DNA from: an uncultured SAR86 cluster bacterium
Lineage (GTDB): Bacteria > Pseudomonadota > Gammaproteobacteria > Magnimaribacterales > D2472
Length of the DNA stretch: 37,598 bases
Reading direction: 5' to 3'
Assembly: GCA_902511575.1 (NCBI GenBank)
Contig: CABXFU010000011.1
Span: 1 to 37,598, forward strand
The notes beneath the pieces were generated by a model. The model was not told the DNA's origin. It worked only from the letters and a program-made list of their open reading frames with translations, and did not search any database. The position numbers and the translations under genes were made by a program. Below, in pieces: positions 7,107-15,505 of this stretch. Within the stretch, counting starts at the first letter, position 1. Each line of letters begins with the position of its first letter.

Positions 7107-8050
7107 TTGATCCTAAGATAGCTTTTCTAAATAGCAGAGTCTTGTTAATAGATATCGGCGGTACAAATATCAGAACAGCTTCAGCTGATATAGGTTCAAG
7201 CACGCTGATCAATGCTAACAAAAAGAATCTAGATTGCTTGGGCTCATTTGATGAATTGTTACAGGGTTTTTTAGATGATGATTTGTCAATTAAACATTTG
7301 GTGTTTTCTATTGCAGGTCCTAAACTTCATCACTCTATTTCAATGACGAATAGAGAATTTGAAATAGATGAAGCTGAGATTCTTCAGAAGTTCAAAGTTG
7401 ATTCTTGCCATATTCTTAATGACTGGGAAGCAATAGGTCATGGTTTGTCACTTTTCAAGAAAGAAGAAATGAATTTTATAAACGAAGGTAACTCATTCAA
7501 TGAAACAGCTTTAATTTTAGGTCCAGGAACTGGATTAGGCGCCGCTCAAGTAATTCAAGATAATATTGTGCTTCCAACAGAAATTGGCAATAGTTTATTT
7601 GCTATCCAAGAGCTATTCTCAGAGCTGAATCTTAAAAATACAAAAGATTTTAATGTTATCGAAGATCTAATTTCAGGTGGCGGACTTGTTAAAATTTACT
7701 CTCATTTTGAAGATACAGACAAATCACCAGAAGAGATTGTAGCAAGTTATCATTCTGATAAATCTGCTCAAAAGAGCATTGATATTTTTTTAAAATCGCT
7801 CGCTCAAATCCTATCTGAACTTGCATTAGCATATATGCCAGGCAAAGGCATTTATCTTGCTGGAGGCTTAATGCGCTCTTTGCAGGAATTCATTGACGAA
7901 GACATATTTATGAAGAATTTTTTGCTTAACAGAAAATCAATGCATGCAGATGTACTAAAGCAGATGCCTCTAGCATCAATCAACCAAGAAATGACTTGTT
8001 TGCATGGCAGCTTAAATTTTATTAATAAAATAAGTCAAAATCTCAATTAA
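7100..8050 (+). CDS. glk: Glucokinase (Glk, E. coli-type)
   Basis: Phosphorylates incoming glucose to glucose 6-phosphate with ATP in the cytoplasm. The 316-residue length fits E. coli-type glucokinase (321). Phosphate-binding loop DIGGTNIR is at about 18-25, the catalytic region LNDWEAIGHGL has Asp108, and GPGTGLGAA and ISGGGLVKIY follow, with a C-terminal adenosine-site motif LAGGLMRS. It overlaps the symporter gene by 7 bp and is followed after 115 bp by a secreted beta-glucosidase. This supports glucose as the sugar of the operon, though other hexoses are used by some members. Confidence 0.92.
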   Translation: MVIDPKIAFLNSRVLLIDIGGTNIRTASADIGSSTLINANKKNLDCLGSFDELLQGFLDDDLSIKHLVFSIAGPKLHHSISMTNREFEIDEAEILQKFKVDSCHILNDWEAIGHGLSLFKKEEMNFINEGNSFNETALILGPGTGLGAAQVIQDNIVLPTEIGNSLFAIQELFSELNLKNTKDFNVIEDLISGGGLVKIYSHFEDTDKSPEEIVASYHSDKSAQKSIDIFLKSLAQILSELALAYMPGKGIYLAGGLMRSLQEFIDEDIFMKNFLLNRKSMHADVLKQMPLASINQEMTCLHGSLNFINKISQNLN

Positions 8051-8165
8051 AATTGAACGATTCTATTTTAGACAGCTTTACTCACTCAATAGTCGACTCA
8101 TTGATCTCAAGTATTAATTTGAATGGTCCAATTTTTAGATTTAGATTTTTAAGAATGGAGAAAAC

Positions 8166-10598
8166 ATGAAAAATTTATTTTTAATTATTTTATTATTCCA
8201 AGCACCTGGAATTTTTGGGCAGGTTGATTGGGCTAGAACTAACACCTGTGAATATAAACACTTTAATAATGAAGATCTTATCGAGCAGTTGATAGGTGGG
8301 ATGACAATAGAAGAGAAGGTTGGGCAAGTCATACAGGGAGATTTAGATTTTATTTCACCGCAAGATGTTAAGAAATATAAAATTGGATCGGTTTTAAATG
8401 GTGGCAATACTGCTCCAAACGGTGATAAATATAGCTCAGTTGATGATTGGAAAAGCTTGAGTAAAGAATTCTATGATGCTTCCCCAACTTATAAAGGCAT
8501 CAAGGTTCCGGTTTTATGGGGTACTGATGCAGTTCACGGTCATAATAATGTTATTGGAGCAACTTTGTTTCCCCATAATATTGGTTTAGGGGCTTCGGGT
8601 AACGTTGATTTGATGAAGAGTATTGGTGAGGCAATAGCGCTTGAGGTTTTATCTACAGGGGTGGCCTGGACATTTGCTCCAACAGTTGCAGTTCCTCAAG
8701 ATGATCGCTGGGGAAGGACTTACGAAGGATTTTCTGAAGATCCTTTGTTGGTATCAAAACTCGGTAAGGCATTCGTGCTTGGTCTGCAAGGCGAAGGAGA
8801 TACGTTGCTAGATAATAATCATGTGATTGCTACTGCTAAACATTTTATGGGAGATGGTGGAACCTTTGAAGGAATTGATCAGGGTAATACCAGAATCTCA
8901 GAGATAGGCCTAAGAGAGCTTCATGGCTATCCATATTTTGATGCTCTTGATGCATGCGCTCAAACAGTTATGGCTAGTTTTAATTCATGGAATGGCAAGA
9001 AACTTCATGGTTACGAAGAATTGCTTACAGATATATTAAAAAAGGACATGCAATTTGATGGTTTTGTTGTAGGTGATTGGAATGGTCATGGTCAAGTAGA
9101 AGGATGCTCTAATGCAAAATGTGCTCAGTCATTTAATGCTGGCGTTGATATGTTTATGGTGCCTGAAAATTGGAAAGATCTATTGAGGAACACAGTCAGG
9201 CAAGTAAAATCAGGAGAGATTTCTGAAACTAGGCTTGATGAGGCAGTCAGAAATATCTTAAGAGTTAAATCTAGGCTTGGATTATTTAATGGGCGAGTTC
9301 CACATGAATTTAAAGAAAACTATTTGGGCGACCCTAAGCACATTGCATTGGCTCAGCAGGCAGTGAGAGAGTCACTTGTCTTATTAAAAAATAATAAACA
9401 GTTACTTCCATTAAATCCATCTCAACACATAGGAATTATTGGAGATGCAGCAAAGAAAATTTCCTCTCAAACAGGTGGCTGGACTATTACTTGGCAGGGC
9501 AGAGAAAATTTAAATAGTGATTTTATAAATGTAAATTCAATATATGAGGCTTTGGAGGAGGCAGTTATTTCATCAGGCGGAACAATAGAATTTTCAATTA
9601 ATGGTAAATTTAATAAAGATCCTGATGTAGTGATAGGTATTTTTGGCGAGGAACCATATGCTGAAATGCTCGGAGACTTAAAAGATGTTTCCTTTACTGC
9701 AACTGATCCAAAGTTTTTACCATTGCTTGAGGCAATGAATGCGCAAAATATTCCCACAGTCAGCATCTTTCTATCTGGCAGGCCTTTGGTTGTTAATAGG
9801 CAATTAAATGCATCTGATGCTTTCATAGCTGCTTGGCTCCCAGGCTCAGCGGTGGAAGGAATTGCAGATGTAATTTTTACAAATGACAATAAAATTAATT
9901 ATGATTTTGTGGGCAAACTTTCTTACTCATGGCCAAAAACTAAAGATCAAGCAGTCCTAAACTTTACCGACAGCATTTATGATCCATTATTTCCATTTGG
10001 GTATGGTCTTACGTATGCATCAGATCTTGAGGTAGAAAGGATCCAAACCAATCGAAGTAACTCTAAGTTAGATTTGCTAAATGTTTTCTTAGGCGCTGCA
10101 TCAATTCCTGGAAAGGAATTCGTTGTCACTCAGGCTGGCCCTGAATTTGTTTTAGAGGACGATTACGTTAGTGCTAATTCTAAAGTAAAAATTACTAGGT
10201 TTGATTACCAAAGGCAAGATGATGCAAAAAATATTGTATTTATGGATGATCAATCCTTGCAAGCTTTTGGTATTTCGGCTGAGTCACCTGTAAGCCTTTC
10301 AAGTATGAAGGCTCCTTTTTATGAAATTATCATGAGGGTAAATAGCTTAGCTAATCCAGCTTTGTATTTTAGCGTAGGATGTGGAAATAACTGTAGAGGG
10401 TCAGCTGAATTACCGACAGAATTAATGACTGATTGGTCAACAATTAATATTCCGCTTTCATGCCTCGAAAAAGATGGTTTAGATAAAACAAAGATTCAAG
10501 TAAGAGGATTATTTCTGAGCGAGGAAGCAATTAATTTTGATTTGAGCTCGATAGTTATTAAAGATGGCAAAGCAACAGGAAAGGTTATTAGTTGTTGA
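8166..10598 (+). CDS. Secreted glycoside hydrolase family 3 (beta-glucosidase/exo-glucan hydrolase)
   Basis: 810 residues with an N-terminal signal peptide (hydrophobic to about residue 18, cleavage near FG-QVD), so it acts in the periplasm or outside. The GH3 TIM barrel includes WGTDAVHGHNN, RWGRTYEGFSEDP and TAKHFMGDGGT, and the nucleophile motif GFVVGDWNGHGQ with Asp304. A second alpha/beta domain follows (about 400-620, LVLLKNN...LPL). The last 170 residues resemble the beta-rich C-terminal domain of marine ExoP-like GH3 enzymes and contain CGNNC and a further Cys that could form disulfides. It should release glucose from beta-glucans or cello- or laminari-oligosaccharides. A GGAG precedes the ATG by five bases. 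It follows glk on the same strand and converges on the DUF5916 gene. Confidence 0.95.
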   Translation: MKNLFLIILLFQAPGIFGQVDWARTNTCEYKHFNNEDLIEQLIGGMTIEEKVGQVIQGDLDFISPQDVKKYKIGSVLNGGNTAPNGDKYSSVDDWKSLSKEFYDASPTYKGIKVPVLWGTDAVHGHNNVIGATLFPHNIGLGASGNVDLMKSIGEAIALEVLSTGVAWTFAPTVAVPQDDRWGRTYEGFSEDPLLVSKLGKAFVLGLQGEGDTLLDNNHVIATAKHFMGDGGTFEGIDQGNTRISEIGLRELHGYPYFDALDACAQTVMASFNSWNGKKLHGYEELLTDILKKDMQFDGFVVGDWNGHGQVEGCSNAKCAQSFNAGVDMFMVPENWKDLLRNTVRQVKSGEISETRLDEAVRNILRVKSRLGLFNGRVPHEFKENYLGDPKHIALAQQAVRESLVLLKNNKQLLPLNPSQHIGIIGDAAKKISSQTGGWTITWQGRENLNSDFINVNSIYEALEEAVISSGGTIEFSINGKFNKDPDVVIGIFGEEPYAEMLGDLKDVSFTATDPKFLPLLEAMNAQNIPTVSIFLSGRPLVVNRQLNASDAFIAAWLPGSAVEGIADVIFTNDNKINYDFVGKLSYSWPKTKDQAVLNFTDSIYDPLFPFGYGLTYASDLEVERIQTNRSNSKLDLLNVFLGAASIPGKEFVVTQAGPEFVLEDDYVSANSKVKITRFDYQRQDDAKNIVFMDDQSLQAFGISAESPVSLSSMKAPFYEIIMRVNSLANPALYFSVGCGNNCRGSAELPTELMTDWSTINIPLSCLEKDGLDKTKIQVRGLFLSEEAINFDLSSIVIKDGKATGKVISC

Positions 10599-10605
10599 TT
10601 AGTTT

Positions 10606-12816
10606 TTAGCTATTTGGATTATAAAAATATTGAAACTTCGCATATATTTGAGAGGTTTCTAGTCTAAGATTATCACTGAATGGATTTGGCTCTTCATAGA
10701 ACTGAGTGCCACCTGCATAAAAGATGGTATAGGGATTAGGCTTCCATTGAATGAGAGCTTCAAGAAAATAGTCATCACTAAAATCATTTTTTTCAATTAT
10801 GGTTCTTGTTGATAAAGCGCTATCAATTTGATAATCCAGCTCAAGTCTATTAATTTCACCAGCATAAAATTTTTCACCGGTGATTTTATTTTTTAATTCT
10901 GAATATCGATGGCCCAAAGAAATCTTAAAATTATCTGAAAATCTAAAAACATTATAAAGATTATATTCTGTTGAATCACCGATTACAGGCTTCTCAATTC
11001 TATAAGCTATTGATTCACCTTTTTCTATCTTAAAACTAGTAAAGAACCTTTCTGAAGGATGATATTGGCCACTCATTTCATAATCTTTTTGCTCTCCATA
11101 TTGAATACCATTAAATTTTTCACTAGGTTTAATTTGCCATTTAACTTCACCATTAAAATTAAAATTTGTTTCAAGATTAATTTTAAATTCATAAAATTCA
11201 AATGTTTTTCGGTTTTGATAATTTGATCTATTTCTATTGTTCCAATGAAAAGTTATTTTTCTTATAGTTCCTTGAGATCTGTAAGTTCTCCCATACCAAT
11301 AATTACGACTTTTGAAATTATTTCTTCCAACAAAGCCAACATGAGCTCTATAAGTAGGGGAAACATCTTTAAATCGAATTCCTGCGTATGAGCCATTTAC
11401 AGCTCTTCGAAGTCTAATATTTTTAGCTGTTCCTGAAAAAGACTCACCATCCATTGCATAAGTTCTGCCAGCGAAGGTATCCTCTGTTTCCAAAAAGTTT
11501 ACATTACCTTCTTGAGTATCACTCCTTGCTACATTTAGATCTAAAATATAATCATCTAAAAAATTAATTAAACTGTCTAATTCAACCACAGATCCAGAAC
11601 CACCAATTTGAAAATCTCGATTAGTCGCAATTAACCCTATATGTGATTTATTGCCTAAATTCCTTTTATACCTTCCTATCGTAACTTTGCTTTTGCCAGC
11701 ATTGCCTTTGAAGGATCTATATTGTCCTGCTACCAAGTATGGTGAGTCAGTATCTGTAGCTTGCAATAGATAGGTTGAGCTTTTATCTCCTTGATTAATA
11801 TATTTTAGCGCTCCAAGAGGATTAGTTATGGATCTGGTATAAACAGTTTGTGTGTCTGATTTAAGCAATTCAGAGCCTTCTAGAAAAAAAGTTCTTTTCT
11901 CAGGGTATGACATAGCAAAAGTTTGATTAGCCATAATCATTGGAATATCTGATTCTACCTGAGAGAAGTCTGGGTTAATTGTGTATTCTATAGATGATGA
12001 TTTAGTAAGATCATAAAGACCAGTTATACCAATTTCATAATCAGGATTCTGTAATTTAAAATCTTTTACAGGCCTATCACCATTTTGATTAAGAAAAATA
12101 TATGGATATAAATAACTTCTATAGATCTTTTCTGGAGATCCCAAGAGTATTTCTTCATCTGCCTGACAGGCGTAACATGTTTCTGCTGGAAGATTTTTAA
12201 AAGATCCAAATACCGTTTGTATGCCTGCTTCATAAGATTTTCTAATAAATCCCATCTTCCATTTTTGAATTTCTGTATCTGGCAATTGAAGCTCTGAAAA
12301 AGGAATGATCAATTCAGCTGAGTAACCATCATCTTGAAATGCAGTGGCTGATTGAAAAAGTATATCCCATGAATTATCTGGTTCAGCATTGCTTATATGC
12401 TTTTCATCCAGCTGAACGCCTAGTGAATTAACGCCAATTAAAACACCATATCTACCGTCTCTAAATGGGTCTGCCATTAGAGCAACATAATCTTCGTTCC
12501 AGGTTTCATCTCTATTTTTTAAAGTTGATCTAATTTTAGTTGGATCTCCATATGCCTTAATTCCAATGTATAAGTATTTTTCATCGTATTGAACATAAGC
12601 AGTTGTTTTAAGGGCTGCTGGGGTATTGCGAGAGGGCATTAACTCATACTCTAAATCAAAAGAGAGTGATCCATCCCATTCATCGCTTGATAAAGTGCCG
12701 TCAAGAACAATATTGCTACCTAAGATTCCAGGAGCGATTAATACAGCCAGAACTAATAACCATATCCTTGTCTTGATTGCAGGGGCTGTAACTAAGATTA
12801 CGAGTTTTTTTAACAT
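10606..12816 (-). CDS. DUF5916 protein with N-terminal CBM9-like domain, predicted outer-membrane barrel
   Basis: 736 residues. After a membrane-export N-terminus (two short hydrophobic stretches, ending APGILG), residues about 35-220 form a family 9 carbohydrate-binding-like beta sandwich: LDGTLSSDEW, KYLYIGIKAY, the acidic DETWNEDYVALMADP, and a second half with SWDILFQSATAF. The rest (about 230-736) is rich in alternating hydrophobic strands with NPDFSQVESD and PEKRTFFLEGS, the DUF5916 pattern, and ends in aromatic strands as in outer-membrane barrels. The function of this family is not known; co-location with GH3 suggests glycan or other substrate binding at the cell surface. It ends 7 bp from the convergent GH3 stop. 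No TonB-dependent receptor lies nearby. Confidence 0.85.
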   Translation of the reverse strand: MLKKLVILVTAPAIKTRIWLLVLAVLIAPGILGSNIVLDGTLSSDEWDGSLSFDLEYELMPSRNTPAALKTTAYVQYDEKYLYIGIKAYGDPTKIRSTLKNRDETWNEDYVALMADPFRDGRYGVLIGVNSLGVQLDEKHISNAEPDNSWDILFQSATAFQDDGYSAELIIPFSELQLPDTEIQKWKMGFIRKSYEAGIQTVFGSFKNLPAETCYACQADEEILLGSPEKIYRSYLYPYIFLNQNGDRPVKDFKLQNPDYEIGITGLYDLTKSSSIEYTINPDFSQVESDIPMIMANQTFAMSYPEKRTFFLEGSELLKSDTQTVYTRSITNPLGALKYINQGDKSSTYLLQATDTDSPYLVAGQYRSFKGNAGKSKVTIGRYKRNLGNKSHIGLIATNRDFQIGGSGSVVELDSLINFLDDYILDLNVARSDTQEGNVNFLETEDTFAGRTYAMDGESFSGTAKNIRLRRAVNGSYAGIRFKDVSPTYRAHVGFVGRNNFKSRNYWYGRTYRSQGTIRKITFHWNNRNRSNYQNRKTFEFYEFKINLETNFNFNGEVKWQIKPSEKFNGIQYGEQKDYEMSGQYHPSERFFTSFKIEKGESIAYRIEKPVIGDSTEYNLYNVFRFSDNFKISLGHRYSELKNKITGEKFYAGEINRLELDYQIDSALSTRTIIEKNDFSDDYFLEALIQWKPNPYTIFYAGGTQFYEEPNPFSDNLRLETSQIYAKFQYFYNPNS

Positions 12817-12921
12817 ATGTTTTTTAAAAAGTTAGTCATTTTAGGATATATAGCTCTTTAAGAACATAGATATTTCATAAGATTATTTTATAAATTACGT
12901 GGGAAATTGAATTGATTTCGG

Positions 12922-12927
12922 TATAAT
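12922..12927 (+). promoter_or_regulatory. -10 box close to the start of the bL33-like gene
   Basis: A perfect TATAAT at 12922-12927 would start transcription at about 12934, only some four bases before the ATG at 12938. No good -35 box is seen at the right distance. If this promoter is used, the mRNA is nearly leaderless. Confidence 0.45.
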
Positions 12928-12937
12928 CATCAGCATT

Positions 12938-13141
12938 ATGGCAGATAGTAAAAAGAAACAAACTAAGGTGTATTTAATTCCCGAGAGTGAATCAAGGGAT
13001 AGCCACACATATCACTACTTAGCAGTAAAGACTAAGAAATTAGTGATTGAAAATCAAAAGCTTAGATTGAAGAAGTTTAATCCTGCCAAGCAGATCCATG
13101 AGTGGTTTGTTGAAGCTAAATTACCTCCTCACAGTAAATAA
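12938..13141 (+). CDS. Ribosomal protein bL33-like small basic protein
   Basis: 67 residues, strongly basic. The C-terminal half matches the bL33 pattern: a YHYLAVKTKK strand where E. coli has HFYTTTKNKR, then KLRLKKFNPAKQIHEWFVEAKL where E. coli has KLELKKFDP...QH...EAKIK. The N-terminal 20 residues are unlike standard bL33 and there are no zinc-binding cysteines. bL33 sits near the E site of the 50S subunit. Gammaproteobacterial rpmG normally follows rpmB; here it stands alone between a divergent DUF5916 gene and a convergent dioxygenase gene. It could be the cell's only bL33, a paralogue, or a diverged protein with another role. No Shine-Dalgarno precedes the ATG. Confidence 0.6.
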   Translation: MADSKKKQTKVYLIPESESRDSHTYHYLAVKTKKLVIENQKLRLKKFNPAKQIHEWFVEAKLPPHSK

Positions 13142-13145
13142 TACT

Positions 13146-14288
13146 TTATTTTTTTTGTTGCTCGGTTTCATCCCGATGCTTTTTTAAATAAGTCATAAAA
13201 GGAGTTCCGCCCGTACCTGTTATTGTTGACCCACCTCTGCCAAATGGATTTTTGATTTGAGATTGTTTATGGATATAAGTTCCGGCATATTCGAGATGCA
13301 TGGCTCTAAACGCCCTGATTTCTTCAAGACAATCATTATATCTGCTTGTGAGTTTCCTTGAATCTTTAATAAGACCTTTAATTATCGAACTATCTTCAAG
13401 AGTGCTAATAAATTTTCTATGTTTAGGCGGCATATAATCGCGCATTTCATTCAAATAATGTCTTAAGTGGTCTTTGGTATGAGAGATCTGTAATGCACCA
13501 TCAAGAGATGGGATGATGCTACTTTGTGCGCCTGTTTCGCCTCTGAAAAATTGAGGTTTATTTTCAAATTGACCTTCATATATGAGACCCTTCTTCAGAT
13601 CAGGGTTATCTTTTGTGCCAAAAATAAAAGGTCGCACTCGATGATAGTAAATGTATGGATCGCATTTCTCAGGCATTCTTGCAAAAATAGAATTTACTTT
13701 TTTCATTGACTCTACGATTTCATTTAATAAATTTAAAATCTCTTTTTCTGATGAAGCTCCATCACATTGGGCTATTTTTTGACAAGCATCAATTGCTCCT
13801 GAAGCTGCATTCTCAATGCACACATGGATTGTGACGAACCAGTCCTCATCAACTCCACCTAAAAAATTATTTATTAAACCAACATTTTCCAATGAAATAG
13901 CTTCATCTTTATTGATTAAAAACCAGTTATCAAGACAATAACTGGCATAACTTAAAATAGGAGGCCTGCCTTGATTATTTGCAACCTCAACCCATGGTTT
14001 TGCAAGAGCCTCAGGTAATTTGCCATGGGGTTTTGTATCTCCCCATATGTATGCATGAGCAATAAAGCTTAATTGTGACATTGCAAGTTTGAGATCCTGC
14101 CCCATCTGATTTACTAGGAGTTGTTTGATAGATAAATCTTTCTTTGAAAGCTTATCAATGGTTGACTGAACCTTTCCTGTTAATAATAATTTTGGAAGGT
14201 TGTTGCATATATCTTCAATTCTTGCGCATGAGTTAGAGTCTATTGAGTATGATTTTGCCGGCGCATTTTTTGGTAAGAAACCTTTCAT
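13146..14288 (-). CDS. Indoleamine 2,3-dioxygenase family protein
   Basis: Heme enzyme family that opens the indole ring of tryptophan to N-formylkynurenine, the first step of the kynurenine route to NAD. Seen: RPPILSYASYCLDNW (cf. the PPILVYAD region of animal IDO), MRDYMPPKHRKF, and AFRAMHLEYAGTYI, whose His331 should be the proximal heme ligand. A late GTGGTPFM loop matches the GTGGTD loop that closes the IDO active site. I start it at the ATG at 14288 (380 residues) because a G-rich SD-like TGGGGGG stands just upstream. The longer frame to 14408 adds 40 unlike residues and runs into the preceding gene. It follows the PncC-NadD-like fusion by 58 bp on the same strand, suggesting a shared link to NAD. 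No other kynurenine-pathway gene is in view. Confidence 0.88.
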   Translation of the reverse strand: MKGFLPKNAPAKSYSIDSNSCARIEDICNNLPKLLLTGKVQSTIDKLSKKDLSIKQLLVNQMGQDLKLAMSQLSFIAHAYIWGDTKPHGKLPEALAKPWVEVANNQGRPPILSYASYCLDNWFLINKDEAISLENVGLINNFLGGVDEDWFVTIHVCIENAASGAIDACQKIAQCDGASSEKEILNLLNEIVESMKKVNSIFARMPEKCDPYIYYHRVRPFIFGTKDNPDLKKGLIYEGQFENKPQFFRGETGAQSSIIPSLDGALQISHTKDHLRHYLNEMRDYMPPKHRKFISTLEDSSIIKGLIKDSRKLTSRYNDCLEEIRAFRAMHLEYAGTYIHKQSQIKNPFGRGGSTITGTGGTPFMTYLKKHRDETEQQKK

Positions 14289-14346
14289 AAAACCCCCCAG
14301 TTTTGAAAAATTGTTGACCAAATCAGTATACCGATTTTTCTGAAAT

Positions 14347-15453
14347 TTACTCTTGTTCTTTTCTGATCGAGCTTGAAGAAATATCATCTCTAAAGATCTC
14401 CTCACCAAATCCAGAAAATCTTTTAGCTATGTGCTCTGGTATGGTGACGGAATCGAGGTCAATAAAGTTACTTTTTATTTTGCGTCCAAACACCAAGAAA
14501 TTAATATTGTGGCTATTAAATAAGTCTAATTGATTAAGCATATCTTGACGATTTAGATAAAACTTTTCATCTAGAATCCTTGTTAATGTATCAGCTCCAA
14601 TAATAAATACAGAGTTTGGGAATAGGGCAGCCTTATCTGTAAATTTTCCAGCTTTAGTTAATACCCATTCGTGCCCATGATTAAACTGATTAAGCGTTTT
14701 TTCAATTTCATGGTATGAAAGAGGAGGCTTGTCTGCGTTTTGAATACATATTTCATAGGCAAGACCTAATCCAGTTTTCTTCTCCGCTAATTCACTCATT
14801 GAGTTATGACCTGAATGAAATGGATTAAATGATCCAGGAAAAATTAGTTCTGGAATACGATTTGATGAAGATACAAAATCAATCTTGCTATCAACCAATT
14901 TAACCCAGTTTTTTTCAGCTTCAACAGTCTTAATTTCAAGCGATGAGTTTTCAGAGATCGTGTGATTTTGCACCTCGCATGATTGTGCAATTGCATTGAT
15001 TATATGATCAGTTACAACTTGCTCTTCTTCTTCTCGCGATAGCTCTCCCTTCACAAACGAATAAGAGAAGCTTGAGGAATATTTGTAAGTTTGTATAGCA
15101 ATAAAAAATTTATGCTCCCCTTTTTTTGAATAATTCGTTGCTAGTGAGGCAGTAACTGCAACACCTAAAAGATTTTTTGGATTTGTATTGGGATCTATTT
15201 TTTTTGCTGCACTGTATGCCTTTGCAGCCATGCTTAGAGTTGTACCCAAACTGCAATAATGATCAGGCTGCTTAAGAAGATAATAATCCAGGGATTCTTT
15301 TGCATACGGAACATATGCCTCTAATACTGATTTACTTGCTCCAGGAACTTTTAAGATTTCCGATATCGCATTAGTACCTCCACCACTTGATACCAAGACA
15401 AATCTAAATGGTGAAGAGTGTATCTTTTGAATGATTTCTAAATACTGAGACAT
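14347..15453 (-). CDS. Fusion of CinA C-terminal (PncC, NMN deamidase-like) and NadD-like nucleotidyltransferase domains
   Basis: 368 residues in two domains. Residues about 5-160 resemble the CinA C-terminal domain: SSGGGTNAISEILKVPGAS (where CinA/PncC has ESxTGG...PGSS), YVPYAKESL, and a block with TTLSMAAKAY and GVAVTASLAT. Stand-alone PncC converts nicotinamide mononucleotide to nicotinate mononucleotide. Residues about 200-368 are a nucleotidyltransferase with GSFNPFHSGH (207-216, the HxGH motif), FIIGADTLTRIL and a terminal SSSSIR (359-364), as in NadD, which adenylylates nicotinate mononucleotide. One chain could thus do two successive steps of NAD recycling. The N-terminal motif lacks the usual Glu before the Ser, so deamidase activity is not assured. 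The chain stops four residues after SSSSIR, shorter than typical NadD. Divergent from the monooxygenase gene, 52 bp away. Confidence 0.8.
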   Translation of the reverse strand: MSQYLEIIQKIHSSPFRFVLVSSGGGTNAISEILKVPGASKSVLEAYVPYAKESLDYYLLKQPDHYCSLGTTLSMAAKAYSAAKKIDPNTNPKNLLGVAVTASLATNYSKKGEHKFFIAIQTYKYSSSFSYSFVKGELSREEEEQVVTDHIINAIAQSCEVQNHTISENSSLEIKTVEAEKNWVKLVDSKIDFVSSSNRIPELIFPGSFNPFHSGHNSMSELAEKKTGLGLAYEICIQNADKPPLSYHEIEKTLNQFNHGHEWVLTKAGKFTDKAALFPNSVFIIGADTLTRILDEKFYLNRQDMLNQLDLFNSHNINFLVFGRKIKSNFIDLDSVTIPEHIAKRFSGFGEEIFRDDISSSSIRKEQE

Positions 15454-15505
15454 TTTAAATTTTCGCTATAAATCTGAATGTTTTTAAGTGCATAATTAAA
15501 TCAAT

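Noticed and set aside
8051-8165. Second LacI operator or separate promoter before the GH3 gene
   Set aside because: TTGA-like fragments occur, but no palindrome of the 5510-5525 type and no convincing -35/-10 pair.
9467-9889. 140-codon open frame on the minus strand inside the GH3 gene
   Set aside because: No family likeness and it lies wholly opposite a well-supported gene; it is a shadow frame.
14289-14408. Upstream extension of the dioxygenase frame to 14408
   Set aside because: The added 40 residues do not resemble the family, overlap the preceding gene, and a G-rich ribosome site supports the ATG at 14288.
14300-14420. Frameshift truncating the NadD-like domain of the fusion
   Set aside because: The alternative frame after the stop shows nothing like a NadD C-terminus, and the terminal SSSSIR motif is intact; a naturally short end is simpler.
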